A stretch of 64,000 nucleotides of DNA from CAVTYH01 sp963738835 (GCA_963738835.1 CAVTYH010000007.1:1-64000); one strand, 5' to 3'; counted from the stretch's first letter, positions 10,007 through 19,529 are shown. Program-made: numbers and translations. The notes: generated by a model from the sequence alone, not told the origin.

Positions 10007-11199
10007 CTACCTGATCGCTTCGATCAGACGGCTATCGACCTCCGTGTTTTCCAATTCCACGGCTCGCAGAAATTCCTTTGAGGCACGCACTGCCGTGGAT
10101 GCATCAGGCTTCTTTTGAAACAGTCCGCCGGCCACCCAGCGCATGGTGGATGACCAATCGTCGGGCACCTTCACAACACTCAAACAGGGTGATTTTGTAG
10201 GCCCGCGTTTCCAGGTCCAAAAGCACCATCCGCTCAGTATGTCTCGGTTTTGACGAAACATTTCCACCGTGCTTGCCAGCATTTCGTAACGATTTTCTCC
10301 GAATTCACCAACCCATAGCGGTCGCTGCTGCTCGGCGCCAGTTTACAGTACGCTTTCATCCGATTTTCGCGATCATCGCCAAACCAGGTATAGATGTGAA
10401 AGCTGTAGGCCATATTGTCGGTGGGTGGCGCGGTAAATTTGGAAAAGTCAGTTCCGAGCTTGTTTCCTTCAATCATCACTAAATGATTGGGATCCACTTC
10501 GCGGATTGCGGCGATAATTGTTCGATAGAGTTCGAGCAGCATGTCCCAATCCGAGCTCCAAGGCTCGTTCAGAAGATCGTAAGCCGCCACAATTTTCCGA
10601 TTGCGATATCGCTGGGCGATCGACCGCCAAAGCGCTATCGTTTGATCGCGGCAATCTCGGCGCGACCAGAGCAAGCGATTTATTCCGTCAGGATCAGCGG
10701 TAAATAAAATTGACTGTCCGCCGGGCGCCGCGTGCAGGTCGAGCACCACGTACAGTTTTTGTTCCTCAGCCCAATCGAGCAGTCGATCGATCCGTTTCCA
10801 TCCATCTTCGCTGTCTGCCCCGGTCAGTAACTTGCAATTGATCGGAACGCGAATGGTATTGAACTTAGCCTGTGCGATGCGTGCCAGGTCTTGGGGAGTG
10901 ATAAATGCATCGTAAAAACCGCGGCGAAACTCCCGAGCAGCATCGGTGCCAAGGAGTGTTTCCAGCCGTGAAGCAATGGTCGACTCGGCGGTAAATCCGC
11001 CGTCTCCCATGATCCATCCTTCCCATAACAACCAGCCACCCAGATTTACACCGCGCAAGTCGACACGCTGGCCGCTGCCATCGACCAATTCGGTACCGGC
11101 ACGATGAACCATCGGATTCTCTTGCGCCGACGCAATACTTCCCATTCCGATGCCAATTAGCCGGTGCAAGAGCAGGAACGCTGTCGCGCTGTATCTCAT
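10007..11199 (-). CDS. secreted glycoside hydrolase family 5 (cellulase-like), one frameshift
   Basis: Predicted extracytoplasmic endo-glycosidase with a retaining mechanism. A signal peptide (about 1-25, ending in IASAQ) is followed by the GH5 barrel: RGVNLGGWLLWEGW (49-62), NTIRVPINC (114-122) and the acid/base motif LLNEPW with Glu212. The nucleophile motif PLWVGEFGEN is present but in the next frame; the break lies near 10340, where CTGGCGCCGAG probably lost one C. The tail WCFWTWKRG matches the last barrel strand. The N-terminal GWLLWEGW motif resembles exo-1,3-glucanase and cellulase subgroups. Neighbours give no operon. Substrate is uncertain. Confidence 0.87.
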
Positions 11200-11279
11200 T
11201 GGAACTCATTCCTTCTTCGGTTCGTGCGCGTGGTAAGTCACCAGCAAATTGCGAATGGTGAAGCGGAGACGCATGGGAG

Positions 11280-11732
11280 CTAAAGAGAGTACTTTAACAT
11301 ATGGATCCAGTGGCCGATGCATTTTCCATTTTGATCAAAGAGAAAATAGACCGAAATGTATCCATTGCTAAAAAGTCCCAGGTTCGCTTGCTCCCCGTCA
11401 ATCTGTCCGCAAACCATGCCGCTTACATCCTTCTCTTGCAGGCCAGCAAGCACGGGCACAGATTTATGGTCTAGCCGCTCTCCCATTGTGTCGTCTGTAT
11501 ACGTGTACTGAATCTGACGCGTCTCGAACCAAGCCTCCGCTTGCCGTCGATTACCGATCGGGGGGACTTCTGCTTGAATGGCCCGCTCAAGCCGTTCGAC
11601 TGACCAGCCTCTGCCGAGTTCGCGTTCGATGTACCGGACGGCAACGCCCAGGAGAATCGCGGCAATGGAAAGCACGAAAAGCCAAGGCAGGGAAAATCGC
11701 GATCAACGTTTGGTGAGAAGATCGTTTGACAT
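11280..11732 (-). CDS. small membrane-anchored hypothetical protein
   Basis: A 131-residue product from GTG at 11673-11675, with one N-terminal membrane helix (LSIAAILLGVAVRYI) and a soluble domain of mixed composition. No family recognised. An ATG at 11730-11732 preceded by AGGAACGA looks like the natural start (MSNDLLTKR), but an in-frame TGA follows after nine codons, where CGA would give Arg and continue into RFSLPWLFVLSIAAILL. Either a base error or a true shorter start. It lies between the GH5 gene and a MITE-like repeat. Confidence 0.55.
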
Positions 11733-11782
11733 TCGTTCCTCACGCGGCGGACACGAATTTAGCTTAGCGGGACAGCTCATCT

Positions 11783-11959
11783 GGTGCCACAGCTGGCTCG
11801 GCCAGCAGTGTGAATTGATGCAGAAGCCGACCCTGGAAAAAGCGGACGCTGCAAGCGAGTTTCCAACTTGCAGGTGGAAGCAGGCGAAACGTCATTGCGA
11901 AGTTAGACGTTTGCGGCAGTGGACACCGCGTTCACGGCTGGGCAGGCCAGCAGTGGCAC
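11783..11959. mobile_element. MITE-like repeat with terminal inverted repeats, copy 2
   Basis: Second copy of the 9568-9745 unit, same orientation, 177 bp. The left end GGTGCCACAGCTGGCTCGGC and the right end GGCCAGCAGTGGCAC are close to those of copy 1; the middle shares GAATTGATGCAGAA and AAAGCGGACGCTGCAAGC. The flank 11960-12010 carries further CCAGTGGC words. Confidence 0.75.
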
Positions 11960-12040
11960 ACGAGCTGGGGCAAGACTGGCAGAGCCAGTGGCGCCCAAAG
12001 CCAGTGGCATCCGACGCGGCACCCAATACTGAGCGGGCGG

Positions 12041-12079
12041 CCCCCTCACCCCAGCCCTCTCCCGCGGTGGGGCGAGTGA
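12041..12079. repeat. REP-like element, copy 2 (reverse orientation)
   Basis: CCCCCTCACCCCAGCCCTCT followed by CCCGCGGTGGGGCGAG: the complement of copy 1 with a few changes. The rest of the gap up to 12240 holds runs such as CACTCACCCCTTCACCTG and two GCTGACGCT-CCGGCTCG-like words; no gene is seen. Confidence 0.65.
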
Positions 12080-12240
12080 GTATGCCACATCACCCGTTCA
12101 TACTCCCGTCGCTGACGCTCCGGGCTCGTTAAGTTCCATTCCGCATTCCCGATTTCGACTCGCCCACTCACCCCTTCACCTGTTCACCCCTGCACCCGTT
12201 CATCTTTACTTGGGGCGCTGACGCTTCCGGCTCGCCGCCG

Positions 12241-13043
12241 CTACCGCTTCGCTTGCTCAATCGGGCGCAGATATTCCTCCAGCGGCGCTTGGCGGAAGCT
12301 GGCCAGGTCTGCGCCGGCTTCGTCGATGCGTTTGCGGTCGGCGGCCATCAGGCGCATTGTTAGCACGTGTTCGCTGCGCAGCGCGGTGGGTTTGCCACCC
12401 AAGCGGGTTTGCGGTGCGATGGTCACTTGCACCTCTTCGGGAATGTGGCCCCCCGCACGATCCAAGGCTCCGTTAATCGCCAGCCGCGGAAACGGCGGCA
12501 GCGAGCCGGGGTGCAGCATCGAGTTCAGCTTGGCCGACCAATCGGAAAACTCGCGATACTGCCGCGCGGCGCTCGGGCTTTCCGCCTTCACGGCCTGCAC
12601 TCGATACGTGACGAGCGGGCTGCTGTACTTCACCCAACCGTGGTCTTCTTTGGTTTCGTCAAACTTCGGCTCGGCGGCGAATTTCAAGAGTGGATCGGTC
12701 TGGCGTGCGGCCCGGATGCGCAGTTGATCGACAAAATTGGTCAGCTTGTCGGTCGTGAGCTCCGTGCGGAGTTGCGCTCGGGATCGAGCAGCACGATGCG
12801 ACTGCGAGAAATATCGAAAACTGTAATCTCGCGCGGCGACGTCAAAAAGTCGTACACCCGGCCGTCGTCGAAGAGCGTGAGACTTTCGCTGGTCGGCGCT
12901 TCGTCTTTGGCGGAGAACACTTTTGATTCGATACGAAACTCATCGGCGAGCACGGAACGCACGAGCGCCAGCACGAACAACAAGGCCAACGCAGCGCCGC
13001 CGGTGGATCGTACAGCAGCGAGAAATATCGAGGGGGTCTTCAT
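12241..13043 (-). CDS. secreted hypothetical protein (one frameshift)
   Basis: Product of about 265 residues with a signal peptide (MKTPSIFLAAVRSTGG, hydrophobic to about residue 33, cleavage after VLA). No known domain recognised. The ATG at 13041-13043 has GGAG at a good distance. A frame change near 12775 joins IVLLDPERN to RTELTTDKLTNFVDQLRI; both sides show protein-like composition, so a missing base is likely. The C-terminal half contains SDWSAKLNSML and ends in LEEYLRPIEQAKR. It stands alone between repeats and the divergent isomerase gene. Confidence 0.72.
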
Positions 13044-13195
13044 AGCAACTCTCCGTGAGTCCTGCACTGAGATTATGCGCGGCTCTTGGCGGGAAGGTGT
13101 GAGCCAGCAGCGGCGGCGAAAGAGTAGCGAAAATCGGCAATTGGGTAAAGCCGAATGCTGCAAGCATCTGGTCGCCTCGGATGTTTGGCATTATC

Positions 13196-13254
13196 GTGTA
13201 GCGGCGCGAGCTTGCTCCGCGTTTCAGCGCCGGGCCGAGCCCGGCCGCTACACT
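13196..13254. repeat. GTGTAGCGGC palindromic repeat
   Basis: GTGTAGCGGC near 13197 pairs with GCCGCTACAC ending near 13253; the middle carries GAGCTTGCTCCGCG and GGGCCGAGCCCGGCC. A related GCGGAGCAAGCTCCGCCGCT is at 33981-34006. It lies in the space between the secreted protein gene and the isomerase gene. Confidence 0.6.
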
Positions 13255-13270
13255 CGGAAGGCACTTTCGC

Positions 13271-14086
13271 ATGCGATTTGGCTGCTGCGTCAATATGCTC
13301 GTTCCGCTGGGCCAGGGGACCGGCGTCGAAATGGCGGAACGAGTCGCAGCGGTGGGATTTGATTATCTGGAATTACCGGTCGCTAGATTTGCGGTGGTGT
13401 CGGACGCCGAGTTCGAATCGATTCGGCAGCGCGTGAAAGCCACCGGACTGGCGGTTGAATCGTGCAACGATTTTTTCCCGCCGGATTTGAAACTGGTCGG
13501 GCCAACGGCTGATTCAGCAAAAATTTTGACGTATGCCGCGCAGGCACTGAGTCGCGCCGCGCTGCTGGGGGCGAAAATTGTGGTCTTCGGCAGCGGCGGC
13601 GCCCGCACCGTGCCCGAGAGTTTTCCGCAGGAGAAAGCCTACAAGCAATTGGTGCACTTGCTAGGCGAACTTGCGCCGCTGGCCGAAAAGAACGGTTTGA
13701 CCATTGCCATCGAGCCTTTGAACCGGACCGAGTGCAACATCATCTTCACGCTGGCCGAGGCATGCGAACTGGCCGAGCGTGTGGGTCACCCGCGCATTCA
13801 AGTGCTGGCCGATTACTATCACCTGGCGATGGAGCGGGAACCGGTTGAGCACGTAACGACGGCTGCCCCACATATTCGCCACGTCCATTTCTCCAACCCA
13901 GCCGGACGCGGCTACCATTATTCAGCCGACGAGAATTTTTCTGCGTTCTGTCGATTGCTGCGCGAAAACGGCTATGATGGTCGGATGAGCGTGGAGGCGT
14001 TTTCGCAGAACATCGAGCAAGACGCCGCGGCCACGTTGCAACTGATGCGACAGTTGACTGAAATTCAAAGCTCCAAATTCGCATGA
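13271..14086 (+). CDS. sugar phosphate isomerase/epimerase family protein (AP endonuclease 2 fold)
   Basis: A 271-residue TIM-barrel protein of the xylose isomerase-like family. The sequence shows GFDYLELPVA near 30, VVFGSGGARTVPE near 100, AIEPLNRTECNII (about 146-158, metal-binding Glu), QVLADYYHL and RHVHFSNPAGRGYH with likely metal-binding His residues, and SVEAFSQ near the end. Substrate is not known. The ATG is strong in context. The last codons (EIQSSKFA) come from a GAAATTCAAAGCTCCAAA word that is repeated directly after the stop, at about 14094-14111. A racemase-like gene follows on the same strand after 130 bp. Confidence 0.88.
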   Translation: MRFGCCVNMLVPLGQGTGVEMAERVAAVGFDYLELPVARFAVVSDAEFESIRQRVKATGLAVESCNDFFPPDLKLVGPTADSAKILTYAAQALSRAALLGAKIVVFGSGGARTVPESFPQEKAYKQLVHLLGELAPLAEKNGLTIAIEPLNRTECNIIFTLAEACELAERVGHPRIQVLADYYHLAMEREPVEHVTTAAPHIRHVHFSNPAGRGYHYSADENFSAFCRLLRENGYDGRMSVEAFSQNIEQDAAATLQLMRQLTEIQSSKFA

Positions 14087-14216
14087 CAAACGAAATTCAA
14101 AGCTCCAAAATCCAAATGTTGGTTTGGCGACGATTGGTAATTCATTGGTTCTTGGAATTTGGAATCTCATTTGTCATTCGAGCTTCGTCATTTGCCATTT
14201 CAATCTGGGAGATTCC

Positions 14217-14896
14217 ATGGCTGGTTCGCTGAAAGACAAAAAGCTAGGCATGATTCACTCGGCCGCGTTCACGGTGCAGGTGGTCGAAAAGTTCATCAAG
14301 GAAATTATTCCCGAAGTGACGGTGGCGCATCTGGCCGACGATACCATTCAAATGGCCAACAACGAAGCGGAAATCGGCACTTGCCCGAAAGTGAATTACG
14401 CCAAGTTTGTGAGCTACGCTCACAATCTGGAAGAGTACGGCGTGAACCTCATCATGCTGGCGTGTTCCACCTTCAATCGGGCGGTCGAGTTTGCCCGGCC
14501 AATGGTCAACACGCCGATGCTGCAAATCGATCGGCCGATGATGGAATTGGCGGTCAACACGGGCAACCGCGTGGGGTTGGTGGCGACGTTGCCGACAACC
14601 GTTCCCCCTTCGCGCCGATTGTTGGAACAGGCGGCGGCGGACGCTAAGAAGAACGTGCAAATTCGCGAGTTCCTTTGCACCGAGGCATTTCAGGCCCTGC
14701 GCCCGGGAACCCGCAACAACACAACGAGCTGCTGCTGGCGGGCATCGACAAACTTTCGGGCGAGGTCGACTCGATTGTGTTGGCCCAAGTTTCGATGACC
14801 GCTTTGGAGCCGTATCTTACCAACACTCGCGTGCCGGTCTTCAACAGCGGCCGCACCGGTTTTACCCGGGCGCGCGAGCTGTTGTTGGCGATGTAG
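14217..14896 (+). CDS. Asp/Glu racemase superfamily protein (one frameshift)
   Basis: About 226 residues, cytoplasmic. The first catalytic-type cysteine is in IMLACSTFNRAVE (residues 79-91). The region expected to carry the second cysteine reads SIVLAQVSMTALEP, with no Cys, so classical two-cysteine racemisation is doubtful; members of this superfamily with one cysteine include decarboxylases and isomerases. A frame change near 14700 joins TEAFQAL to GNPQQHNELLLAGIDKLSG, consistent with one missing base in CTGCGCCCGGG. ATG at 14217 follows GGGAGATTCC. Confidence 0.8.
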
Positions 14897-14926
14897 AAGT
14901 GTGCCCTTGTCGAATTTAGTCCTGAT

Positions 14927-16540
14927 TCACACCGGCAGATCGTCCCACGGCGGACGCCAGAGGGGCGCTTGTGGGAAGAGCACCTCGGCCAACTCCAGCG
15001 CGGTTTGCGTCGAGGCCTGAATGCGACCGGCGAAGGCGGTTTCGCTCACCGATCCGTGGCCCAGCACCAGCCGCGTGAATTCCGACCGGTTCAGGCTCAA
15101 ATAGCTGCGGCCGAGTTTACCCGAGCGCACGCGGAAGCCGCGGCGGGTGTAAACGAGCCGCCATTTAGAGCCCTCGACTGAAAGGCCCAGTTCTGTTTCA
15201 CGTGCCAGACCGGCTTGCCTGGCGCGGGCGTCAAGTTCCGGCGACACGAGGGCCAGAAACTTCGTCGGATTGACGATTTTGACCATGAACACTTCACCGT
15301 ACTCGGCTTCTTGATTGTGCAGTTGCCCGCCGGCGTCGCAGATAAGCCGATGCAGCGGATGGCTGGGAAGCGCGTGCAGCGCGAAATCTTGCCGATCGTG
15401 TTCAATGGCATCGCCACAAGCGCGGGCCAGCAGTTGGTAGGCCACTGTCGGATGGCCTGGCGCGGTCATCAGTTCAATCACGCGCTCCTGCCGCAGCACG
15501 GCATAGCCGACAATGGGCGCGATGGTTTCTTCCAGCTCCAACTTGTCGGGCCCGTCGAGCGCCACCAGCAGCGAATCGTACGCCTTGCGACCGACAAGCC
15601 AGCGCCAATAGGCTTCCGTGCGTTCCAGCGGACCGTAGGCGCGCTCGGTGTTTTGCAGATAAATGCGCATCAGCGCCGGCATTTCGACATGCCGCCACAG
15701 CCGAATGCTCAGCGGCTTGGCCAGGCGGGCCGCATGTTCGCCGTGCAAGCGCGCCAGCACTTCGCGCGCCTTGGCTTGCGAGAAACAATGCCGACCGCAC
15801 AGCGACCAGCCGGCTCGCTGAAAGAACCGCGGCGTTGGTGTGCGCACCAAACCAATCAGCGTGCCCTCTTCAGCCATGCGGCATTCGGCTTCTTGCACCA
15901 GCCGCGAAGCCAAACCTTCGCCGCGGAATTCCGGCAATGTGCCCAGCCAATGGACGCCGGAAACCGGCACGGCAATCTGGCCAAACCGCATGGTGCGGCG
16001 AATCAGATGCAGATGCGACAGCACCCGATAGCCGCGCTTCACCAGCAACCGATCGTGCGGCTCGTAGAACGGATCTTCGGTCTGGGCGTGAAATTCGTCG
16101 CGCGACGGTCCTTGAAACACGGCCAGCAGCATGTGATAAACCGACGCATGATCGCCGCTGCGCCCGGTCGCCATGCGGAGCTGGCCGCCTGGCGGCGATT
16201 CGCAGAAATCGCCCGGTTCCACAGGACCCTTGAGGGAATCGGCCAGTTTCAGCCGCGGGGTCGGTGCCGCAACGGTGCGACGAGAATCGTTCGGCGGCAA
16301 TTTGGCGGCCGATTGAACGCGCAGTCGCGGACTGGCAGTGCCGCTGCGCTTGGTAGACCGCTTTCGTTTGTCAGAGGAGTTAGCGCTGCGGTTTTCCGAC
16401 CGCTTCGACTTATCCGCCAGAGAAGCGGCAACAGACTTCGAGCGATTTGACGGCCCGAGTTTCGACAAGCCAATCCGACGGCTTGGGCGTGCCGCTGTGC
16501 GTCTTCCGTGGCTGGCGACCGGCGCTCCGGCTCGGCTCAT
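14927..16540 (-). CDS. GNAT-family N-acetyltransferase with long basic N-terminus
   Basis: A 537-residue protein. The first 75 residues are rich in Ser, Arg and Lys (SKRSENRSANSSDKRKRSTK) and look disordered. The acetyl-CoA-binding motif A is LPEFRGEGLASRL (202-214), followed by TPTPRFFQRAGW. A second, less clear acyltransferase-like half and a C-terminal domain around PTKFLALVSPELDARAR suggest the Eis-like layout of two GNAT folds plus a sterol-carrier-like domain. That assignment is inference. It is followed upstream on the same strand by the 599-residue unknown protein, 46 bp apart. A 411-residue open frame on the other strand is a shadow. Confidence 0.83.
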   Translation of the reverse strand: MSRAGAPVASHGRRTAARPSRRIGLSKLGPSNRSKSVAASLADKSKRSENRSANSSDKRKRSTKRSGTASPRLRVQSAAKLPPNDSRRTVAAPTPRLKLADSLKGPVEPGDFCESPPGGQLRMATGRSGDHASVYHMLLAVFQGPSRDEFHAQTEDPFYEPHDRLLVKRGYRVLSHLHLIRRTMRFGQIAVPVSGVHWLGTLPEFRGEGLASRLVQEAECRMAEEGTLIGLVRTPTPRFFQRAGWSLCGRHCFSQAKAREVLARLHGEHAARLAKPLSIRLWRHVEMPALMRIYLQNTERAYGPLERTEAYWRWLVGRKAYDSLLVALDGPDKLELEETIAPIVGYAVLRQERVIELMTAPGHPTVAYQLLARACGDAIEHDRQDFALHALPSHPLHRLICDAGGQLHNQEAEYGEVFMVKIVNPTKFLALVSPELDARARQAGLARETELGLSVEGSKWRLVYTRRGFRVRSGKLGRSYLSLNRSEFTRLVLGHGSVSETAFAGRIQASTQTALELAEVLFPQAPLWRPPWDDLPV

Positions 16541-16586
16541 CGCGAATCCCTTCTGATGGAGGATCGATCCATCCGATGGCGATAGC

Positions 16587-18386
16587 TTAACCGGCGTCCG
16601 CGGAGTTTTCCAGGATCGGGAGCAAAAAATTTGTCAAGGTCACTTCCGGGAACAAGACGAAGCCGTATTCTCGCGAGGCAAAAATCGCTTTCGTGCGCTC
16701 GTCACGCTGATTTTTGATAGTTTGGGCTGACCATGCTTCACGCAAGGGGGCCACCGCCGGCTGTAGCGCCTCGTTGGCGCGGCGAATGGCGTGGCAACGC
16801 TCACGGCTATTTTCCGGCGTGGGCTGCGTGGCAATCCAACGACGTTTTTCGGCAATCCACTCGGCGATGGCTTTGCCATCCAACTCCCTCGACCCTGGGG
16901 AGAGGGTTGGGGTGAGGGTGCCGGAACAAGATGTCTTCACTGCACCCTCACCCTGCCTTCTCCCAGTGGGAGAGGGTTCTGACAAAAATCGTTCCGGATG
17001 AAACTCCAGCTCACGGATGCAGCGACGTAACACGCGCTCGTCTTTGACCGCCGATCGATCCGGCGTAATTGGCAGGCGCAGGGTGCCAGATACGACGACG
17101 TAGCCTGGCGGATCGATGCCAAAAAACCGCGAGATGATGCGGTCGGTCAGCTGATCGTACTTCGCCCCGCCAATGCCATGCACGAACAAATCGCCGAGCA
17201 GCACCCGCGCGGCCAGCGTGGTAATGAGTGCCCGGGTGCGAATGTGAATGCCGGAGGCCGACAGCGCGGCAAGCTGCTCGACCGCCGCAGTGGCATCGCC
17301 TTCCGGCGAGATGGTAAGCGTAGCTTCGGTGCTGCCGCGGTCGGAGAGGATCAGCTCGTCGTCGCGCTGGCGAACAAACAACCGTCGGCGGCGCGGATCG
17401 TCGGTCGTCCAAATCCAGAGCGGCGCTTCCAGCCAATCGGCTTCCGCCGCCAACTCGGGCACCGGGTGCGCCGAAGAACGCACTTTGTGCTGGCGGCGAT
17501 ATTCCAAGAGCGCCGTATTGTAAATTTCCCACAGCCGCGGCAAATGGCTGAGCAAATGGGCAATGAACCAGCGGAACGCGGGCAAATCGCACACCAGGCT
17601 CTGCGGAATTTCCAGCGATTGCACGCCCCACTTGGCTTCCAATTGATGCCGAGCCTGCGAGAGCGACGCACCGATATGGTTGGTTTCGCGCGACCGTGCC
17701 ACTGCCAGCGGCCAGTATTTTTTCAAGAGCGGGTCGGGCACCAGCGACTGCAAAAACGCCGCCGCCCGATTGCCGAACGATTCGAACAGCGCGTGATCGA
17801 GAATCGTTCGCTGTTCGAACGGCGCGTTGGCCACGGCCCGATCGAACGGCACCGCTTCAATGTCCGGTTCATCGAGCGATCCGGCCGGCACCCGGAGCGA
17901 CGAACTTTTCATCGCATCGCTGTCGATCTGCAAATTCACCGCCACGGCATGGTGATCGCGCGCCAGCCGGGCCAGCACAAAATTCTTGTACCACACGCCG
18001 GGATGAAACATTTCCGGCTGATGGCCGGCCAGGAAAATCGACTTCGGCTCGGCGGGCAAGGTGACGTTGCGATAACTGCGCGTGTATTTTTCCGCTGCCG
18101 CGAGCAATTGCTTGCGGGCCTCGCTGGAAACCTGGCAGATCGAGCGGCCTTGAATGTCGTAATCGGCGCCGCAAATGGCGCGACGATTGGCTGCGACCAT
18201 CACACCCGCCAGATCGAGCGGTGGCTCGATCAGATGCGCGCCGTCTTCGCGCGGGGCGTTGAGCCGACCCAACTTCGCCGACCAATCGGGCCAGTTAAAC
18301 TCATCGGCCGAGGCAGGCGCAGCTCCGTTCGATTCACACGAACCGGGAGCGAGATTTTCAGCAGCGGTTTGACAGTGTTGCTTCAT
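16587..18386 (-). CDS. conserved hypothetical protein, 599 residues, with GHQPE-FHPG motif
   Basis: Cytoplasmic by composition. A striking motif FLAGHQPEMFHPGVWYKNF (about 117-135) is followed by VNLQIDSDAMKSS. The arrangement distantly recalls BshC (bacillithiol ligase), which has a GGQQAG...Y..K motif and then an acidic 'AGEDHD' strand, but I cannot confirm it. Near residue 478 the frame runs through two REP-like repeats (16883-16977), giving SEPSPTGRRQGEGAV and GTLTPTLSPGSRE, and then returns to normal composition (AIAEWIAEKRRWIATQP). The gene is intact. Neighbours are the GNAT gene downstream and a glycosyltransferase gene upstream, all on one strand. Confidence 0.8.
   Translation of the reverse strand: MKQHCQTAAENLAPGSCESNGAAPASADEFNWPDWSAKLGRLNAPREDGAHLIEPPLDLAGVMVAANRRAICGADYDIQGRSICQVSSEARKQLLAAAEKYTRSYRNVTLPAEPKSIFLAGHQPEMFHPGVWYKNFVLARLARDHHAVAVNLQIDSDAMKSSSLRVPAGSLDEPDIEAVPFDRAVANAPFEQRTILDHALFESFGNRAAAFLQSLVPDPLLKKYWPLAVARSRETNHIGASLSQARHQLEAKWGVQSLEIPQSLVCDLPAFRWFIAHLLSHLPRLWEIYNTALLEYRRQHKVRSSAHPVPELAAEADWLEAPLWIWTTDDPRRRRLFVRQRDDELILSDRGSTEATLTISPEGDATAAVEQLAALSASGIHIRTRALITTLAARVLLGDLFVHGIGGAKYDQLTDRIISRFFGIDPPGYVVVSGTLRLPITPDRSAVKDERVLRRCIRELEFHPERFLSEPSPTGRRQGEGAVKTSCSGTLTPTLSPGSRELDGKAIAEWIAEKRRWIATQPTPENSRERCHAIRRANEALQPAVAPLREAWSAQTIKNQRDERTKAIFASREYGFVLFPEVTLTNFLLPILENSADAG
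16883..16977. repeat. inverted pair of REP-like elements inside a coding sequence (copies 3 and 4)
   Basis: Copy 3 (16883-16919, GGGGAGAGGGTTGGGGTGAG) and copy 4 (16943-16977, CACCCTCACCCTGCCTTCTC) face each other, 23 bases apart, within the 599-residue gene. The host reading frame stays open across both. Confidence 0.75.
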
Positions 18387-18426
18387 TTCTTCACGGCCTA
18401 CTGCCTACCGCCTGCCGTCTGTGTTT

Positions 18427-19173
18427 TTATCCGTGACAACCCACGAGCCGGTCGCGAAATCGCTCTGGCACCGGCTCACGCAGCTCGGCGACGCTGCGAT
18501 CGACAATCTCCCGATAATATAGCAACCGAGTTTCGGCATTATCGAGCGAACCGCCGAAGGCCCGCGCTTCATCCAGATAAATACGCGGCACCGGATATTC
18601 GATGACGCGAAAATTCTGATGCGCCGCCTGCACCCAAAGTTGCAGCGGCATCGCATAGCCGCGCTCGGTAATATTCAGCTTCGCCAGCGATGGCACCCAA
18701 TACGCTTTGAAGCCACAAAAGGCATCGGTCAAATTCAGCCCGAGTCGGCAATTCAATTCCGCGGTAATTTGTTCATTGATTTTTCGCCGTGCTTCGGGCG
18801 CCGCGCTGTCGCCTTCGAACTCCTTCAGGTAGCGACTGCCGGAAACGATGTCCACATCGTGGCACGCCGCCACAAATTCTGGAATCAACTTGGGCTGATG
18901 CTGGCCATCGCAATCGATCGTGACCAGCACGTCGTAATCGTCACGCAGCGCGAAATCGAAAGCGCTCCGCAAGCCAGCTCCGTAGCCGCTGTTTTTCGGA
19001 TGGCGAATGACGTGCATGTCGCGTCGCGCGGCGAGCAAATCGGATGTGCCATCGGTCGAACCATCGTCAACCACCAGCACGTCGCGGCTGTAACGCAGCA
19101 CTTCGTCGAGCACCGGCGTCACGTGCTGGACTTCGTTGTAAACCGGCAGCGCGGTAAGAAAGCGAGTAGGCAT
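18427..19173 (-). CDS. glycosyltransferase family 2 (dolichyl/polyprenyl-phosphate sugar transferase type)
   Basis: A 248-residue GT-A fold enzyme expected to pass a sugar from a nucleotide donor to a lipid or surface acceptor at the inner face of the membrane. Motifs: VVDDGSTDGT (34-43), SGYGAGLRSAF (62-72), the metal-binding TIDCDGQHQ (85-93) and VSGSRYLKEF near 125. No C-terminal membrane helices are present, as in DPM1-like members. The start MPTRFLTALPVYNE is the only sensible one. It lies 40 bp upstream of the 599-residue gene on the same strand. Confidence 0.9.
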   Translation of the reverse strand: MPTRFLTALPVYNEVQHVTPVLDEVLRYSRDVLVVDDGSTDGTSDLLAARRDMHVIRHPKNSGYGAGLRSAFDFALRDDYDVLVTIDCDGQHQPKLIPEFVAACHDVDIVSGSRYLKEFEGDSAAPEARRKINEQITAELNCRLGLNLTDAFCGFKAYWVPSLAKLNITERGYAMPLQLWVQAAHQNFRVIEYPVPRIYLDEARAFGGSLDNAETRLLYYREIVDRSVAELREPVPERFRDRLVGCHG

Positions 19174-19529
19174 AAAATTTAACTCAAGAAATCGAGGAAT
19201 GGGTTAGGCAGTACGGATTAACGCGGGGAGCGTTTGTGCAAACATCGTGCCTTGCCGTTCTGGGATGAGGTAGCCGATTGGCCCATTCCGCCGGTACGGT
19301 CCTCGATTTCGAAGAACTTTATTCGGATCACCGGATTTCATTTTAGACACGAGGCGTCTTGAGTCAAACGGGCCGCAGAGCCTGCAAAACCATCTAGGTC
19401 GGTGGGTTGATTGTCGTCCAAAGTTTGGGCGCGGAGGACGGCCGATTTCACGAATTCTTTGGGTAAAACTCCGCTGCAATCGGCGGCGCTGTTTGAACAC
19501 TCTGCAATGCAAATGCACGAACTGCAAAA

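Noticed and set aside
15215..16450. 411-residue open frame on the plus strand
   Set aside because: It lies opposite the GNAT gene, is rich in Arg, Gln and His, shows no domain and has no ribosome site; a shadow of third-position GC bias.
16587..18386. Firm assignment as BshC (bacillithiol synthesis)
   Set aside because: Only a loose resemblance around the GHQP motif; bshA and bshB are not adjacent, so the gene is left as hypothetical.
17178..18605. 475-residue open frame on the plus strand
   Set aside because: It lies opposite the 599-residue gene and runs on into the glycosyltransferase end; composition is Arg/His/Gln-heavy and not protein-like.
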